DNA of 64,000 nucleotides, from positions 1,674,001-1,738,000 of the forward strand of contig NZ_CACVAO010000001.1 in assembly GCF_902726645.1 (NCBI RefSeq), written 5' to 3'. This document shows positions 8,594-16,730 of this stretch, in pieces. Each line of letters begins with the position of its first letter. Within the stretch, counting starts at the first letter, position 1. A model generated the notes under the pieces. It had not been told where the DNA came from and did no database searches. It saw only the letters and a program-made list of their open reading frames with translations. A program made the translations under genes and the position numbers. This DNA is from Halobacillus ihumii (GTDB lineage Bacteria > Bacillota > Bacilli > Bacillales > Halobacillaceae).

Positions 8594-9034
8594 TTATTCA
8601 CCTAGCTGGTTTAGGTTTTGTTGGATTTGCTGAATATCCCTTATGGCTTGAAACAGAGCTGAATTCTCCACCGCCTCGATATTGATCACTTGTTCTTGAG
8701 CGGCCTGAATCATCTCCTCTACGCCTGATTCGAGTTGCTCTGTGTACTCCATGAGGTCATTGTGAATACTCTCCGCGAGTTCTGGAGGATTCAGTGCCTG
8801 TACTTCTTCTATTTCAGTTTGAAACTCTTGAAGACGTTGTTCTACATCAGAGAAAGCAGTAACATCATTTTGAGCCTGCTCGATTAACTGGGGCAAGTCG
8901 TTAGAAAACTCCTCCGCATCAGCAATAAATTGCGTCACATCTTCCGTATATTGCAATCCATTCGTTGCATCCTCAATCAAGCTGCAGCCACTCAATGCGA
9001 CTAATAACAATGGAAGTATAAACAGTTTTTTCAT
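8594..9034 (-). CDS. Lipoprotein, DUF6376-like
   Basis: A 146-residue exported lipoprotein. The signal peptide ends in the lipobox LSGC with the lipidated cysteine at residue 17. The mature part is acidic and helical with repeated Glu/Gln heptads. AGGAGGAGATCGA precedes the ATG at 9032-9034; the open frame extends 11 codons further without support. The layout (C-S-L-I-E start, amphipathic helices, length) matches the DUF6376 lipoproteins of Bacillus. Function unknown; own terminator downstream. Confidence 0.7.
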   Translation of the reverse strand: MKKLFILPLLLVALSGCSLIEDATNGLQYTEDVTQFIADAEEFSNDLPQLIEQAQNDVTAFSDVEQRLQEFQTEIEEVQALNPPELAESIHNDLMEYTEQLESGVEEMIQAAQEQVINIEAVENSALFQAIRDIQQIQQNLNQLGE

Positions 9035-9225
9035 TCGATCTCCTCCTCTTCCATGATTACCTACCATACGAATAGAAAAGAGAAAGGTTCCAATAAAATT
9101 AATCTTAAGTCAAAAATCACTACTGTTTTTGAACCTTTTGCAACAACTCGTCCGTTCTCATTTCATTTAAAAGGTACCTTCGATATAATAGCAGAGGATT
9201 CTAATTGTAAAATGGAGGGATTTCC

Positions 9226-9627
9226 ATGGACCGTACTCGATTTTTCATACGAGTTTCAGCCATTTACGCTTTGATCGGCGCTTTCATGGGCTCACACATG
9301 GCTGGTGGGGGCGGCTATCAACTTACTGCAGTCCACGCACACATTCTCGTTGTCGGATGGTTGTCTTTGTTTGCTTTTGGTATGTATTATAAAATGTTTT
9401 CCATCCCGAAGAACTCTAAATTATCCAAAGTACATGTGTGGACTTCTTTCTTCGGAGTACTTGGTCTCACTACAGGCATGTGGTTATACTTCACGAAGCC
9501 TTTTGGAGGCGGAATGGAAACATTCAACACCGTATTCTTTATTGTAGGCGGGACGATTTTATTAATTGCATTTGTTGTTTTCGCTATCATGGCATTTGTA
9601 CATGGTAAATTCATTTCTGAAGACTAG
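9226..9627 (+). CDS. Four-span membrane protein resembling a cytochrome oxidase subunit I fragment
   Basis: A 133-residue membrane protein with four hydrophobic segments (about 8-28, 38-57, 67-88, 102-125). The conserved histidines in GSHMAGGGG and VHAHILVVGW resemble the haem-ligand context of haem-copper oxidase subunit I, and such short proteins are often annotated as cytochrome-c oxidase in Bacilli. It is far too short to be a working subunit I. ATGGAGGGATTTCC precedes the ATG. Single-gene unit with its own terminator. Role unknown. Confidence 0.65.
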   Translation: MDRTRFFIRVSAIYALIGAFMGSHMAGGGGYQLTAVHAHILVVGWLSLFAFGMYYKMFSIPKNSKLSKVHVWTSFFGVLGLTTGMWLYFTKPFGGGMETFNTVFFIVGGTILLIAFVVFAIMAFVHGKFISED

Positions 9628-9675
9628 AAAAATCCAAGGCAGACCTTTTTTAAGGATACTGCCCTGGATTTTTTA
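9628..9675. terminator. Bidirectional terminator
   Basis: AAAATCCA-GGCAG pairs with CTGCC-TGGATTTT and has a T run on either strand. It separates the convergent membrane-protein and sugar-dehydrogenase genes. Confidence 0.85.
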
Positions 9676-9677
9676 GA

Positions 9678-10733
9678 TTACGGTTCCAGACGCATCAGCC
9701 GATCATCTTCTTCATCTGGATTTCCTCGGCCATCCGTATTATTTGTTATAAAATAGAGCGATTCTCCGATCTGCTCAACATCTCGGACCCTTCCATATCC
9801 ATCCACAGTCACGGCAGGGTTTTCTCCATTAAGAGAAAGCGTACGCAAAGCCGTCCCTCTTAATGTTGCGATATATAATTTTTCATTAAACACCACAATC
9901 CCTGAAGGTGCCCATGTGTTCTGACCTGTTTGGTATAGAGGTGGCTGCATCCCTTCAACCTCTTCATCTCCAACGCTCCGGGGCCAACCATAGTTATCTC
10001 CGGGATTGATCACATTTACTTCATCATGGTTGTCGGGTCCATGTTCTGAGGCATATAACTGTCCGCTCTTATCCCATACCAGCCCCTGCGGATTTCGATG
10101 CCCATAACTATAAACATAGGAACCTTCGAAGGGGTTATCTTCCGGAACTGATCCATCCAAGTTTATACGCAATATTTTACCGGCTAAGCTGCCTCTGTCC
10201 TGAGCAAGCTCACCGTTCAAGGAATCTCCCGTTGTAACATAAAGTTTTTGATCCGGCCCTATTTCGATCCGGCCTCCATTATGAAAATTAGCCCCTGGTA
10301 TATCTTCTAAAATGACATCCGTTTCCAACCATTGATCATTCTTATATGTAAGTACAATGATCCGATTTTTAATTTGACCGTTTTCTTCATAGGTATGATA
10401 AGCAAATGCTTGACGGTTCTCACCGAAATCAGGATCAAGCGTAAAGCCAAGCAATCCCCCTTCACCGATCTGAGCAATATCTTCTTTCGTTTCAACCTTC
10501 ATCCTCTTCAAGCCTTGCTCCTCTGTCCATGAAACGATTCTTCCTTCTCGTTCGGTTATGAAAATGGTGTCTTGATGTGCTTCAATATCCCATGGCGATT
10601 GCAGGTCTGTTACGACTTCCTCAATCCCGACTGTGCCTCCAGTCTGCTTCTCTACTTGTTCCGACTGCTCATCTTCCGGCTGACATCCTATTATAAACAA
10701 GAGAATCAAAAGACATGATAGAAGAATTCTCAT
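9678..10733 (-). CDS. PQQ-dependent sugar dehydrogenase-type lipoprotein
   Basis: A 351-residue lipoprotein (lipobox FIIGC, Cys17) with the six-bladed beta-propeller of the glucose/sorbosone dehydrogenase (GSDH, YliI/Asd) family. Marks are LQSPWDI, GEGGLLGFTLDPDF, NFHNGGRIEIGPD, YSYGHRNPQGLVWD and SEHGPDNHDEVN. Family members oxidise aldose sugars with PQQ outside the membrane, but many Gram-positive homologues have unproven activity and the host may not make PQQ. CGGAGGTAAGT lies before the ATG. Monocistronic. Confidence 0.83.
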   Translation of the reverse strand: MRILLSCLLILLFIIGCQPEDEQSEQVEKQTGGTVGIEEVVTDLQSPWDIEAHQDTIFITEREGRIVSWTEEQGLKRMKVETKEDIAQIGEGGLLGFTLDPDFGENRQAFAYHTYEENGQIKNRIIVLTYKNDQWLETDVILEDIPGANFHNGGRIEIGPDQKLYVTTGDSLNGELAQDRGSLAGKILRINLDGSVPEDNPFEGSYVYSYGHRNPQGLVWDKSGQLYASEHGPDNHDEVNVINPGDNYGWPRSVGDEEVEGMQPPLYQTGQNTWAPSGIVVFNEKLYIATLRGTALRTLSLNGENPAVTVDGYGRVRDVEQIGESLYFITNNTDGRGNPDEEDDRLMRLEP

Positions 10734-10794
10734 ACTTACCTCCGTACTGAGTCGTTTCTTCTAGTATAGCAAGACTGTTATAACATCTCACGCG

Positions 10795-11385
10795 TTAAGC
10801 TGCTCGGCGTAGAGGGGTACGATGAAGCACGCCTTTCTCCAAACGGTAGGCAAAAACCGCCGCTAATACTGCTAACGCTGAATCTTTGACTAAGAATGGA
10901 GTCATGCTTGTCCAAGCAATTGCATACCCAATCCCTGAACCTTCACCCACCCAGAGATGAAGAGCTGTGTACATCCAGTTTACTCCCACTAAATAATTAA
11001 GAACTAAACCTACAATAGCCGCAATAATATAGACGGAAAAACTCCTGCGATTCTCAACCATTTTCCCCACGGCAAAAGCTAACACCATAAAAGAAAGAAT
11101 AAAGCCAAATGTAGGCATGAACAAACTCCCTATACCACCTTTAAATCCTGCAAAAACAGGTGCACCTATTAGACCGAGAACGGTATATACAAACATAGAA
11201 AAGAAACCTAACCGACTTCCCAGTATAATACCAGCTAATATTGCGATAAAGGTTTGTAAGGTGAGCGGTACGTTCATAATAGACAAAAAAGGCGCAAAAG
11301 CAGTTATATTTGAACCAATTGCCATCAGTGCTACAAATAGAGCACCGATCGTTATTTCATAAGCTGTTGAACTTGAATGCTGCAA
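10795..11385 (-). CDS. bioY: BioY biotin transporter substrate-binding subunit
   Basis: A 196-residue protein with about six membrane segments, the S component of an ECF transporter for biotin. The typical NVPLTLQTFIAILAG and GAPVFAGFKGG motifs are present. The start is a TTG (11383-11385), preceded by AGGAGGAAAATAGA; no ATG fits. A BirA-type operator lies 55 bases upstream, so uptake should be repressed when biotin is plentiful. No EcfA or EcfT gene adjoins, so it probably uses a shared energising module. Confidence 0.93.
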   Translation of the reverse strand: MQHSSSTAYEITIGALFVALMAIGSNITAFAPFLSIMNVPLTLQTFIAILAGIILGSRLGFFSMFVYTVLGLIGAPVFAGFKGGIGSLFMPTFGFILSFMVLAFAVGKMVENRRSFSVYIIAAIVGLVLNYLVGVNWMYTALHLWVGEGSGIGYAIAWTSMTPFLVKDSALAVLAAVFAYRLEKGVLHRTPLRRAA

Positions 11386-11439
11386 TCTATTTTCCTCCTA
11401 TCCCTTACCTGTTACTAACATAGCTGAGAATCAGGAATA

Positions 11440-11470
11440 TTGTCAACCATATAATTATAAAAGTTAACAA
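11440..11470 (-). promoter_or_regulatory. BirA operator upstream of bioY
   Basis: TTGTCAAC (11440-11447) and GTTAACAA (11463-11470) are inverted half-sites separated by 15 bases, which is the known BirA box form in Bacilli with one mismatch. The AT-rich spacer could hold the -10 region. Confidence 0.85.
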
Positions 11471-11626
11471 ATATTTGTTTCATTAATTTACTAAACCTTT
11501 AATCACCATTTTTTTCTTAATAAGGAATTTAACTGAATGATTTGAACTAATTATCCTCTTGCGATATATAGTGACTTTTTACTCACTTTGGTGTAGAGTA
11601 TATTAAAAAATTACGGAGGCGTTTCC

Positions 11627-13075
11627 ATGCTATCCTACCAGCGCTCCATGGGAAAATACGAAACACCCTTATCGACTGTCGAATACATGGTGAAGACTGT
11701 ACTCCAGGAAACCAAGCAAACACCACAGCCACCCCATATATTAGATCCTTCTACAGGTGATGGTGTTTTTGTCAGGGCGCTTATGGAGACAGGGGCCAAC
11801 CCTTCCTATATTCATGCTTATGATATCGATCCAAACGTTTCCCTCGATGTACCCGACGTCCAATTTATTCATCAAGACTTCCTAACATCAAAGCCACAGC
11901 AAGCTTTCGATGCGATTATAGGAAACCCACCCTACAAATCAATTCGTCAGAGTGATTATTTTAAAAAAAATAAACAGGATCTCGAAGAAAACTTTAAAGA
12001 GATCGGTGTTCATAATATGTACACTCTCTTTATTTATAAGGGACTTCAGTTATTGAAAGAAGGTGGAGTTTTATGCATGATCGTTCAAGACTCTTTTTTA
12101 ACGAATGTGCATTATACCAAGTTTCGTCAATACTTAATAGATCACACAGAAATAATTGAAATCATACTTGCTCCCAGGAAATTGTTTCACGCTGGCAAAG
12201 CTGATGTGCGAACAGCTATTATAACGATAAGAAAAGGTGCTCCTAAATCTGATCATTTGATGAGATTAGTAGACCGTTTGGCAACAGAAGAATATAATTC
12301 ACCTCCAGCAGAGCGAGTCCAATATTTACGGCAATCCTATTTTCGAATGATGCCTGGTTTCAACTTTGCTATTAATGTCCCTGAGGAAATTCTCTCCTTA
12401 TTTATAAAGCCAGAATTCATCCTGGCCGATAAAGTACAAGGAGGAACAGGGATTTCAACTGGAAATGATAAACAATTTCTATTCAGGCCCTGGGAAGTCA
12501 ATGTAGATCATGAGGAGTGGATTCCTTTTTATAAAAATGGAGGAATTCGTGATAGGTGGTATTATGAACCGAAGTATTATATTCATAAGAATTGGAAGAA
12601 GTATAGCCGGGCTGTCCCTAAATTTACTGTTCGAAACCAGAAATTCTTTTTTCGTGAAGGGATTACCTGCTCTTCTATGGGGATTGACTTTCAAGCATCA
12701 TACCTGCCTAAGGGCAGTTTGTTTGGGGTGAACACAAACCTCTTCACTGAAAATGAAGAAGAGCTTTATTACCTTCTAGGTCTTCTGAATAGCAATTTGA
12801 CTACCTACATGCTGCGTAAAGTGTTAAACCGCACAAATATGATTACTTCCGGATATGTTAAAAAGCTGCCTTATATTGAACCAGAACCTTCATTGAAAAG
12901 CTGCATTTCCCAGCAAGTGAAGCACATCGTATCTGAGAAGAAGAAAAACTTATCCTATGATTCCACCATTCAGCAGCAAAATATAAATAATAGTATTTTT
13001 GATGTTTATCACATCTCACCAAGCAATCGAGTTCATGTTAATAGTTTTTGTGAACAGCTTATTGAACTGTTATAA
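11627..13075 (+). CDS. Orphan N6-adenine DNA methyltransferase
   Basis: A 482-residue class I methyltransferase of the TaqI/Eco57I type. The SAM-binding motif I is DPSTGDGVF (40-48) and the catalytic motif IV is NPPY (100-103), the form used for N6-methyladenine. The C-terminal half (about 250-480), with LLGLLNSNLTTYMLRK, resembles the TaqI-like target-recognition domain. GGAGGCGTTTCC precedes the ATG. No restriction endonuclease or specificity gene lies on either side, so this is a solitary methylase, perhaps regulatory like DnmA of B. subtilis or left over from a lost restriction system. Target sequence cannot be read from the protein. Confidence 0.87.
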   Translation: MLSYQRSMGKYETPLSTVEYMVKTVLQETKQTPQPPHILDPSTGDGVFVRALMETGANPSYIHAYDIDPNVSLDVPDVQFIHQDFLTSKPQQAFDAIIGNPPYKSIRQSDYFKKNKQDLEENFKEIGVHNMYTLFIYKGLQLLKEGGVLCMIVQDSFLTNVHYTKFRQYLIDHTEIIEIILAPRKLFHAGKADVRTAIITIRKGAPKSDHLMRLVDRLATEEYNSPPAERVQYLRQSYFRMMPGFNFAINVPEEILSLFIKPEFILADKVQGGTGISTGNDKQFLFRPWEVNVDHEEWIPFYKNGGIRDRWYYEPKYYIHKNWKKYSRAVPKFTVRNQKFFFREGITCSSMGIDFQASYLPKGSLFGVNTNLFTENEEELYYLLGLLNSNLTTYMLRKVLNRTNMITSGYVKKLPYIEPEPSLKSCISQQVKHIVSEKKKNLSYDSTIQQQNINNSIFDVYHISPSNRVHVNSFCEQLIELL

Positions 13076-13080
13076 GAAAG

Positions 13081-13111
13081 AAAGCTCAAGCTGACGATGG
13101 GCTTGAGCTTT
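13081..13111. terminator. Bidirectional terminator
   Basis: AAAGCTCAAGC pairs with GCTTGAGCTTT around a nine-base loop, between the convergent methyltransferase and MFS genes. Confidence 0.75.
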
Positions 13112-13125
13112 ACGCTATATTAAAG

Positions 13126-14373
13126 CTATGCAGCTTTCAGACTTTTTCTTTTCTTCCTAATGTCCCCCTTAGTCAATATAGACATAATTAAGGCCACAAT
13201 GAAGAGTCCAGCAAAGAAGATTAAACTACTTTCATAACTGCCCGTTGTATCATTCATATAAGCTGCAAATTGCGGTCCGGCAAGACCCGCTGCGGCCCAA
13301 GCTGTCAAAATATATCCATGAATGGCACCTAACTCTTTCGTACCAAACAAATCCCCAATAAATGCCGGGATCGTTGAAAAGCCTCCACCATAACACGTGT
13401 AGATAATACCAATTAAAATAACAAATAAAGCTACAGAACTTGTATAAGAAAGAACAACAAACAGAACGATTTGAATAATAAAAAATGCTACATAGGTATT
13501 GGATCTCCCAATATAATCCGAAGCACTGGCCCATCCAATTCGACCTAATCCATTAAAAAGTCCCATCACTCCTACAAGAGTTGCGGCAGCACTGGTGCTT
13601 AGGCCAACACTATTTTCTGCCAGTGGTTTTGCCGCAGATATAACAGCGATGCCGCATGTTACGTTTATAAACAACATGATCCATAAATAATAAAACCGTT
13701 TCGTTTTCAAAGATTCTTTTGCCCGGAGATTGGCTAAATCTTTGTGTCTTTCTGTATTTTCCTCAGCTTCATCATACCCCTTAGGTTTCCAGCCTTTAGG
13801 CGGCTTGGATAAATACAAGGAAGATAGAATCATGACTACAAAATAACTCGCCCCCAGGATATAAAAAGTAGCTGCGATCCCAACCGAACCAATTAACCAA
13901 TCCATAATCGGACTAGAAATTGCCGCCGCAAATCCAAACCCCATAATTGCCATTCCTGTTGCAAGACCACGCCTGTCAGGGAACCATTTAACGAGCGTGG
14001 ATACCGGGGCAATGTAACCTACTCCCAGACCAATCCCCCCTAGAACTCCATAAAAGAAATAAAGCGCCCATAACGAGCCTAGATTAACAGCAAGTCCTGA
14101 ACCAAAAACGCCAACCCCAAAGAAAACAGCAGCTGTGATCCCCGCGACCCTTGGTCCATACTTTTCAACAAACCATCCCAAAAATGCCGCAGATAAACCT
14201 AGAAACAAAATAGCCAGGCTGAATGTTAGTTGTACCTGTTGGGAGTTCCAGCCAAATTCACTTCTTAGGGGTGAGGTGAAATTACTCCAAGCATACACAG
14301 ACCCGATGGATATATGTATTCCAACTGCACATAGCGCTATCAGCCAGCGGTTTTTCACTCTGTTCCCTTCCAT
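13126..14373 (-). CDS. OFA-family MFS transporter
   Basis: A 415-residue, 12-span major facilitator of the oxalate:formate antiporter family. Marks are SVYAWSNFTSPLRSEFGW after the first span, FLGWFVEKYGPR as the loop 2-3 motif, GLGVGYIAPVSTLVKWFPDRRGLATG and GRIGWASASDYIGR. Family members exchange small carboxylates such as oxalate, formate or lactate; the substrate here is unknown. Start set at 14371-14373, after GGAGGGATAAA; the open frame runs nine codons further. Single gene. Confidence 0.85.
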   Translation of the reverse strand: MEGNRVKNRWLIALCAVGIHISIGSVYAWSNFTSPLRSEFGWNSQQVQLTFSLAILFLGLSAAFLGWFVEKYGPRVAGITAAVFFGVGVFGSGLAVNLGSLWALYFFYGVLGGIGLGVGYIAPVSTLVKWFPDRRGLATGMAIMGFGFAAAISSPIMDWLIGSVGIAATFYILGASYFVVMILSSLYLSKPPKGWKPKGYDEAEENTERHKDLANLRAKESLKTKRFYYLWIMLFINVTCGIAVISAAKPLAENSVGLSTSAAATLVGVMGLFNGLGRIGWASASDYIGRSNTYVAFFIIQIVLFVVLSYTSSVALFVILIGIIYTCYGGGFSTIPAFIGDLFGTKELGAIHGYILTAWAAAGLAGPQFAAYMNDTTGSYESSLIFFAGLFIVALIMSILTKGDIRKKRKSLKAA

Positions 14374-14447
14374 TTTATCCCTCCTAATTATTGACACCAT
14401 TGCTATAACCTAATTTTACTGTTGTTAAACTCAAAATTTTCTGAATA

Positions 14448-14484
14448 TAAAAAGGATGCTTGTATACCATGGTAAGTACAAGCA
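14448..14484 (-). terminator. Terminator of the SDR/QueA-like/VOC operon
   Basis: Minus-strand TGCTTGTA and TACAAGCA pair across a 12-base loop and are followed by TCC and five T. It lies 10 bases after the VOC stop. Confidence 0.75.
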
Positions 14485-14493
14485 CCCAAATTA

Positions 14494-14835
14494 TTATGAA
14501 CGTTGGACAAACTCAATAATTTCTTTGTTAAACCCCTGGTAGTAGACCACCTCAAGTCCTGCCATACTGTATGGTCCTTCATAAATAGACAAACCCCTGT
14601 TGCTCAGTTCCCGGATTTTAGCCGGCAGGTCAAGTACCTCTATCGCAAAATGTACCCCCTGAGGCTGTCGATCTTTGGGCTGGACTAATTCAATCGTACA
14701 GTCTTCATTTGTTAAAAAAACGATACGTTCATCTGGGAATTCCAGCCTCCTATCAACCGTAAATCCCAACTGGCAGCAATAAAACCTCTCCGCCTGCTCA
14801 ACATCTAACACTTCAACCCCGACATGATGAAACAT
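14494..14835 (-). CDS. VOC (glyoxalase-like) protein
   Basis: A 113-residue single vicinal-oxygen-chelate domain with two beta-alpha-beta-beta-beta modules. It begins FHHVGVEVLDVEQAERFYCCQLGF and ends FNKEIIEFVQ, placing His4, an internal Glu, H in GVHFAIEV and Glu in IIEFV as probable metal ligands. The ATG directly follows the stop of the QueA-like gene (TAAATG), so translation is coupled. Such domains occur in glyoxalase, dioxygenases and antibiotic-resistance proteins, so the reaction is not assigned. Confidence 0.8.
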   Translation of the reverse strand: MFHHVGVEVLDVEQAERFYCCQLGFTVDRRLEFPDERIVFLTNEDCTIELVQPKDRQPQGVHFAIEVLDLPAKIRELSNRGLSIYEGPYSMAGLEVVYYQGFNKEIIEFVQRS

Positions 14836-15867
14836 TTACAGTCTGCCAGGGACAATTAGATTCATGTCCCCAAATTCATGCCAAAGATAACCCTGTTCAA
14901 TGGCTTCATTATAAGCTCCTATTAATATCTCATGGTCAACAAACGCTGTGAGCAAGTCTAGATGGCTGGCTTCTGGTTCATGGAAGCCAGTTAAGAGGGC
15001 ATCCACTATTCTTAAGGAATGCTTCTGGTTAATATACAAATAGGTAAGGACAGAAGCCTGCGGAGTTAAGCGATCCTTCCGAACAGCTGATTCCAGCGCA
15101 CGTACAACGGTTGTGCCAACAGCTGTCACACGACGCCCTTCCTGTTTGGCTTTATTGATAACTGCTGCTGTTTCCTGCGGGATTGTGTAAAGTTCGGGAT
15201 GACTGGACGGTGACGGCCATTTATCATCCTCGTAATAGCTCAAAGAAGTATGGAGTGTAACATAACATATTTTCACCCCTTTTTCTTCTAACGCCGCAAT
15301 GATTTCCCAAGTAAATGCGCGTCCGGCTGAGGCCATCTCAATAGAGCCAGGTACAGAACTATAGACGGTTTGATAGTCATTCAGCGGCCAAGGGTTTTCC
15401 ACATACTCATAGTATATCGGGGATCCATAGTCATAAATATACTCCATCAGCGAAATCCCGCCAAACTGGAATTTTAATACTTGCAGAGGGTGTTCACTTC
15501 CCCTCCCTTCAACTGTTGCCAAAAGACCGTTTTGAAAGTAAATGTTTTCTCCATCTCTGTATTGATTTCCTACTAACAACACTTCGAATCGATCATGATC
15601 TACTTTCCTGGCTAACCGAACTTCAACATCACCATTTGCTCCGCCAGCTTGCAAACTTGAAGGGATCGTTCTCGATCGATTGAGGACGATCACATCACCC
15701 GCTTGAAAAGTTTCGATGATATTACGGAAGTGTGTATGCTTCCTTTTTCCGGACAGTGGGTCAAGCACCATCATTCTGACTTGATCACGCTCAAGACCTC
15801 TTCGTTCTATAGGTGATGATGCATGAAGATGACTAGGAATCTCAAACGAGGTTAACAGATTACTCAT
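14836..15867 (-). CDS. QueA paralogue (SAM:tRNA ribosyltransferase-isomerase-like)
   Basis: A 343-residue protein with the whole QueA fold: FEIPSHLHASSPIERRG at the start, GDVIVLNRSRTIPSSL, LNDYQTVYSSVPGS, AVGTTVVRALES and a VDALLTGFHEPEAS tail. True QueA adds the ribosyl of SAM to preQ1-tRNA. The segment equivalent to QueA PTAGLHF reads ASAGRAF, and the one equivalent to HVGAGTF reads HTSLSYY, so two signature sites differ. It is not beside tgt or ruvB as normal queA is, but overlaps an SDR gene by 8 bases and abuts a VOC gene. A second queA elsewhere is likely. AGGAGGCGCTGGTAC precedes the ATG. Confidence 0.75.
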   Translation of the reverse strand: MSNLLTSFEIPSHLHASSPIERRGLERDQVRMMVLDPLSGKRKHTHFRNIIETFQAGDVIVLNRSRTIPSSLQAGGANGDVEVRLARKVDHDRFEVLLVGNQYRDGENIYFQNGLLATVEGRGSEHPLQVLKFQFGGISLMEYIYDYGSPIYYEYVENPWPLNDYQTVYSSVPGSIEMASAGRAFTWEIIAALEEKGVKICYVTLHTSLSYYEDDKWPSPSSHPELYTIPQETAAVINKAKQEGRRVTAVGTTVVRALESAVRKDRLTPQASVLTYLYINQKHSLRIVDALLTGFHEPEASHLDLLTAFVDHEILIGAYNEAIEQGYLWHEFGDMNLIVPGRL

Positions 15868-16585
15868 GTACCAGCGCCTCCTTTGAGAAACCTTCCGCTT
15901 CAAAACGTTCCCCGTTATGGTTTCTCGATTCATCAGAAGCTAAATAGAAGAAAACGTCTAATCTGTCTTCCGGCCTCCCCAGCTGGTAATCACAATCAGG
16001 AACGGCTCGATCGTGCATTTCGGTATCCATTTCCCCCGGATCAACCATATTCATTCTTATACTATAATTGGCAATTTCGTCTGCCCATGTTTGTGTCAAT
16101 CCCTCCACAGCAAACTTTGAGATCCCATAAGCTCCCCACTCGGCAAAACCAGTATGCCCCGCTTCTGATGTCAAGTTAATAATTGACCCCGACCGGTTTG
16201 CTATCATTCCTGGAAGCACTCTTTTTGTCACGAGAAACGGATTCATACTATTGACTTTTAATACGTGAAGAAACTGTTCATGGTCATAATCAAGAAGCTG
16301 TTTCGGGCCAGGGCCAAATACAGAAGCATTATTAATTAACACATCCACACTTCCGAAATGATCCTCTACTACAGAAACGAACTTTTCGATATCATAGGCG
16401 TTTGAAACATCCGCTTGGAGAGCAATCACCTCTGCACCTAATTCCTCGATCTCTTTCTGTACAGCATTTAACTCCTGCTCACCCCTTGCACAAATAGCAA
16501 TACGATGATTCTGTTTAGCAAATCCTAGGGCTAACGCTTTCCCAAGACCCTTTGAGCCACCTGTTATCATAATGGTTTTATTCAT
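15860..16585 (-). CDS. SDR-family oxidoreductase
   Basis: A 241-residue classical short-chain dehydrogenase/reductase with a Rossmann NAD(P) site TGGSKGLG (8-15), the NNAS motif (85-88) and the S140-Y153-K157 catalytic triad. An Arg in ICARGEQEL suggests NADP preference. The final residues overlap the start of the QueA-like gene by 8 bases, making it the first gene of a three-gene operon with that gene and the VOC gene. The substrate is not known. Confidence 0.85.
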   Translation of the reverse strand: MNKTIMITGGSKGLGKALALGFAKQNHRIAICARGEQELNAVQKEIEELGAEVIALQADVSNAYDIEKFVSVVEDHFGSVDVLINNASVFGPGPKQLLDYDHEQFLHVLKVNSMNPFLVTKRVLPGMIANRSGSIINLTSEAGHTGFAEWGAYGISKFAVEGLTQTWADEIANYSIRMNMVDPGEMDTEMHDRAVPDCDYQLGRPEDRLDVFFYLASDESRNHNGERFEAEGFSKEALVHE

Positions 16586-16691
16586 AAAAATGCTCCTTTC
16601 CCTATCTAAGTATCCTTAGTATAGAAAAAGGAGCAAAACAAAGCATGAGTCACCCAAAGTATCTTAGTCTCAAACATTCGATGCAGGAGTA

Positions 16692-16729
16692 TTTACGACT
16701 TTTGTCGTAAACTATTTCCCGGGAAATAG
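16692..16729. terminator. Twin perfect hairpins after the helicase gene
   Basis: Two palindromes lie side by side: TTTACGAC-TTTT-GTCGTAAA (16692-16711) and CTATTTCCCGGGAAATAG (16712-16729). They begin one base beyond the helicase stop. Neither has a clear T tract, so they may act as a weak terminator, a 3' end stabiliser or a protein site. Confidence 0.5.
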
Positions 16730-16730
16730 A

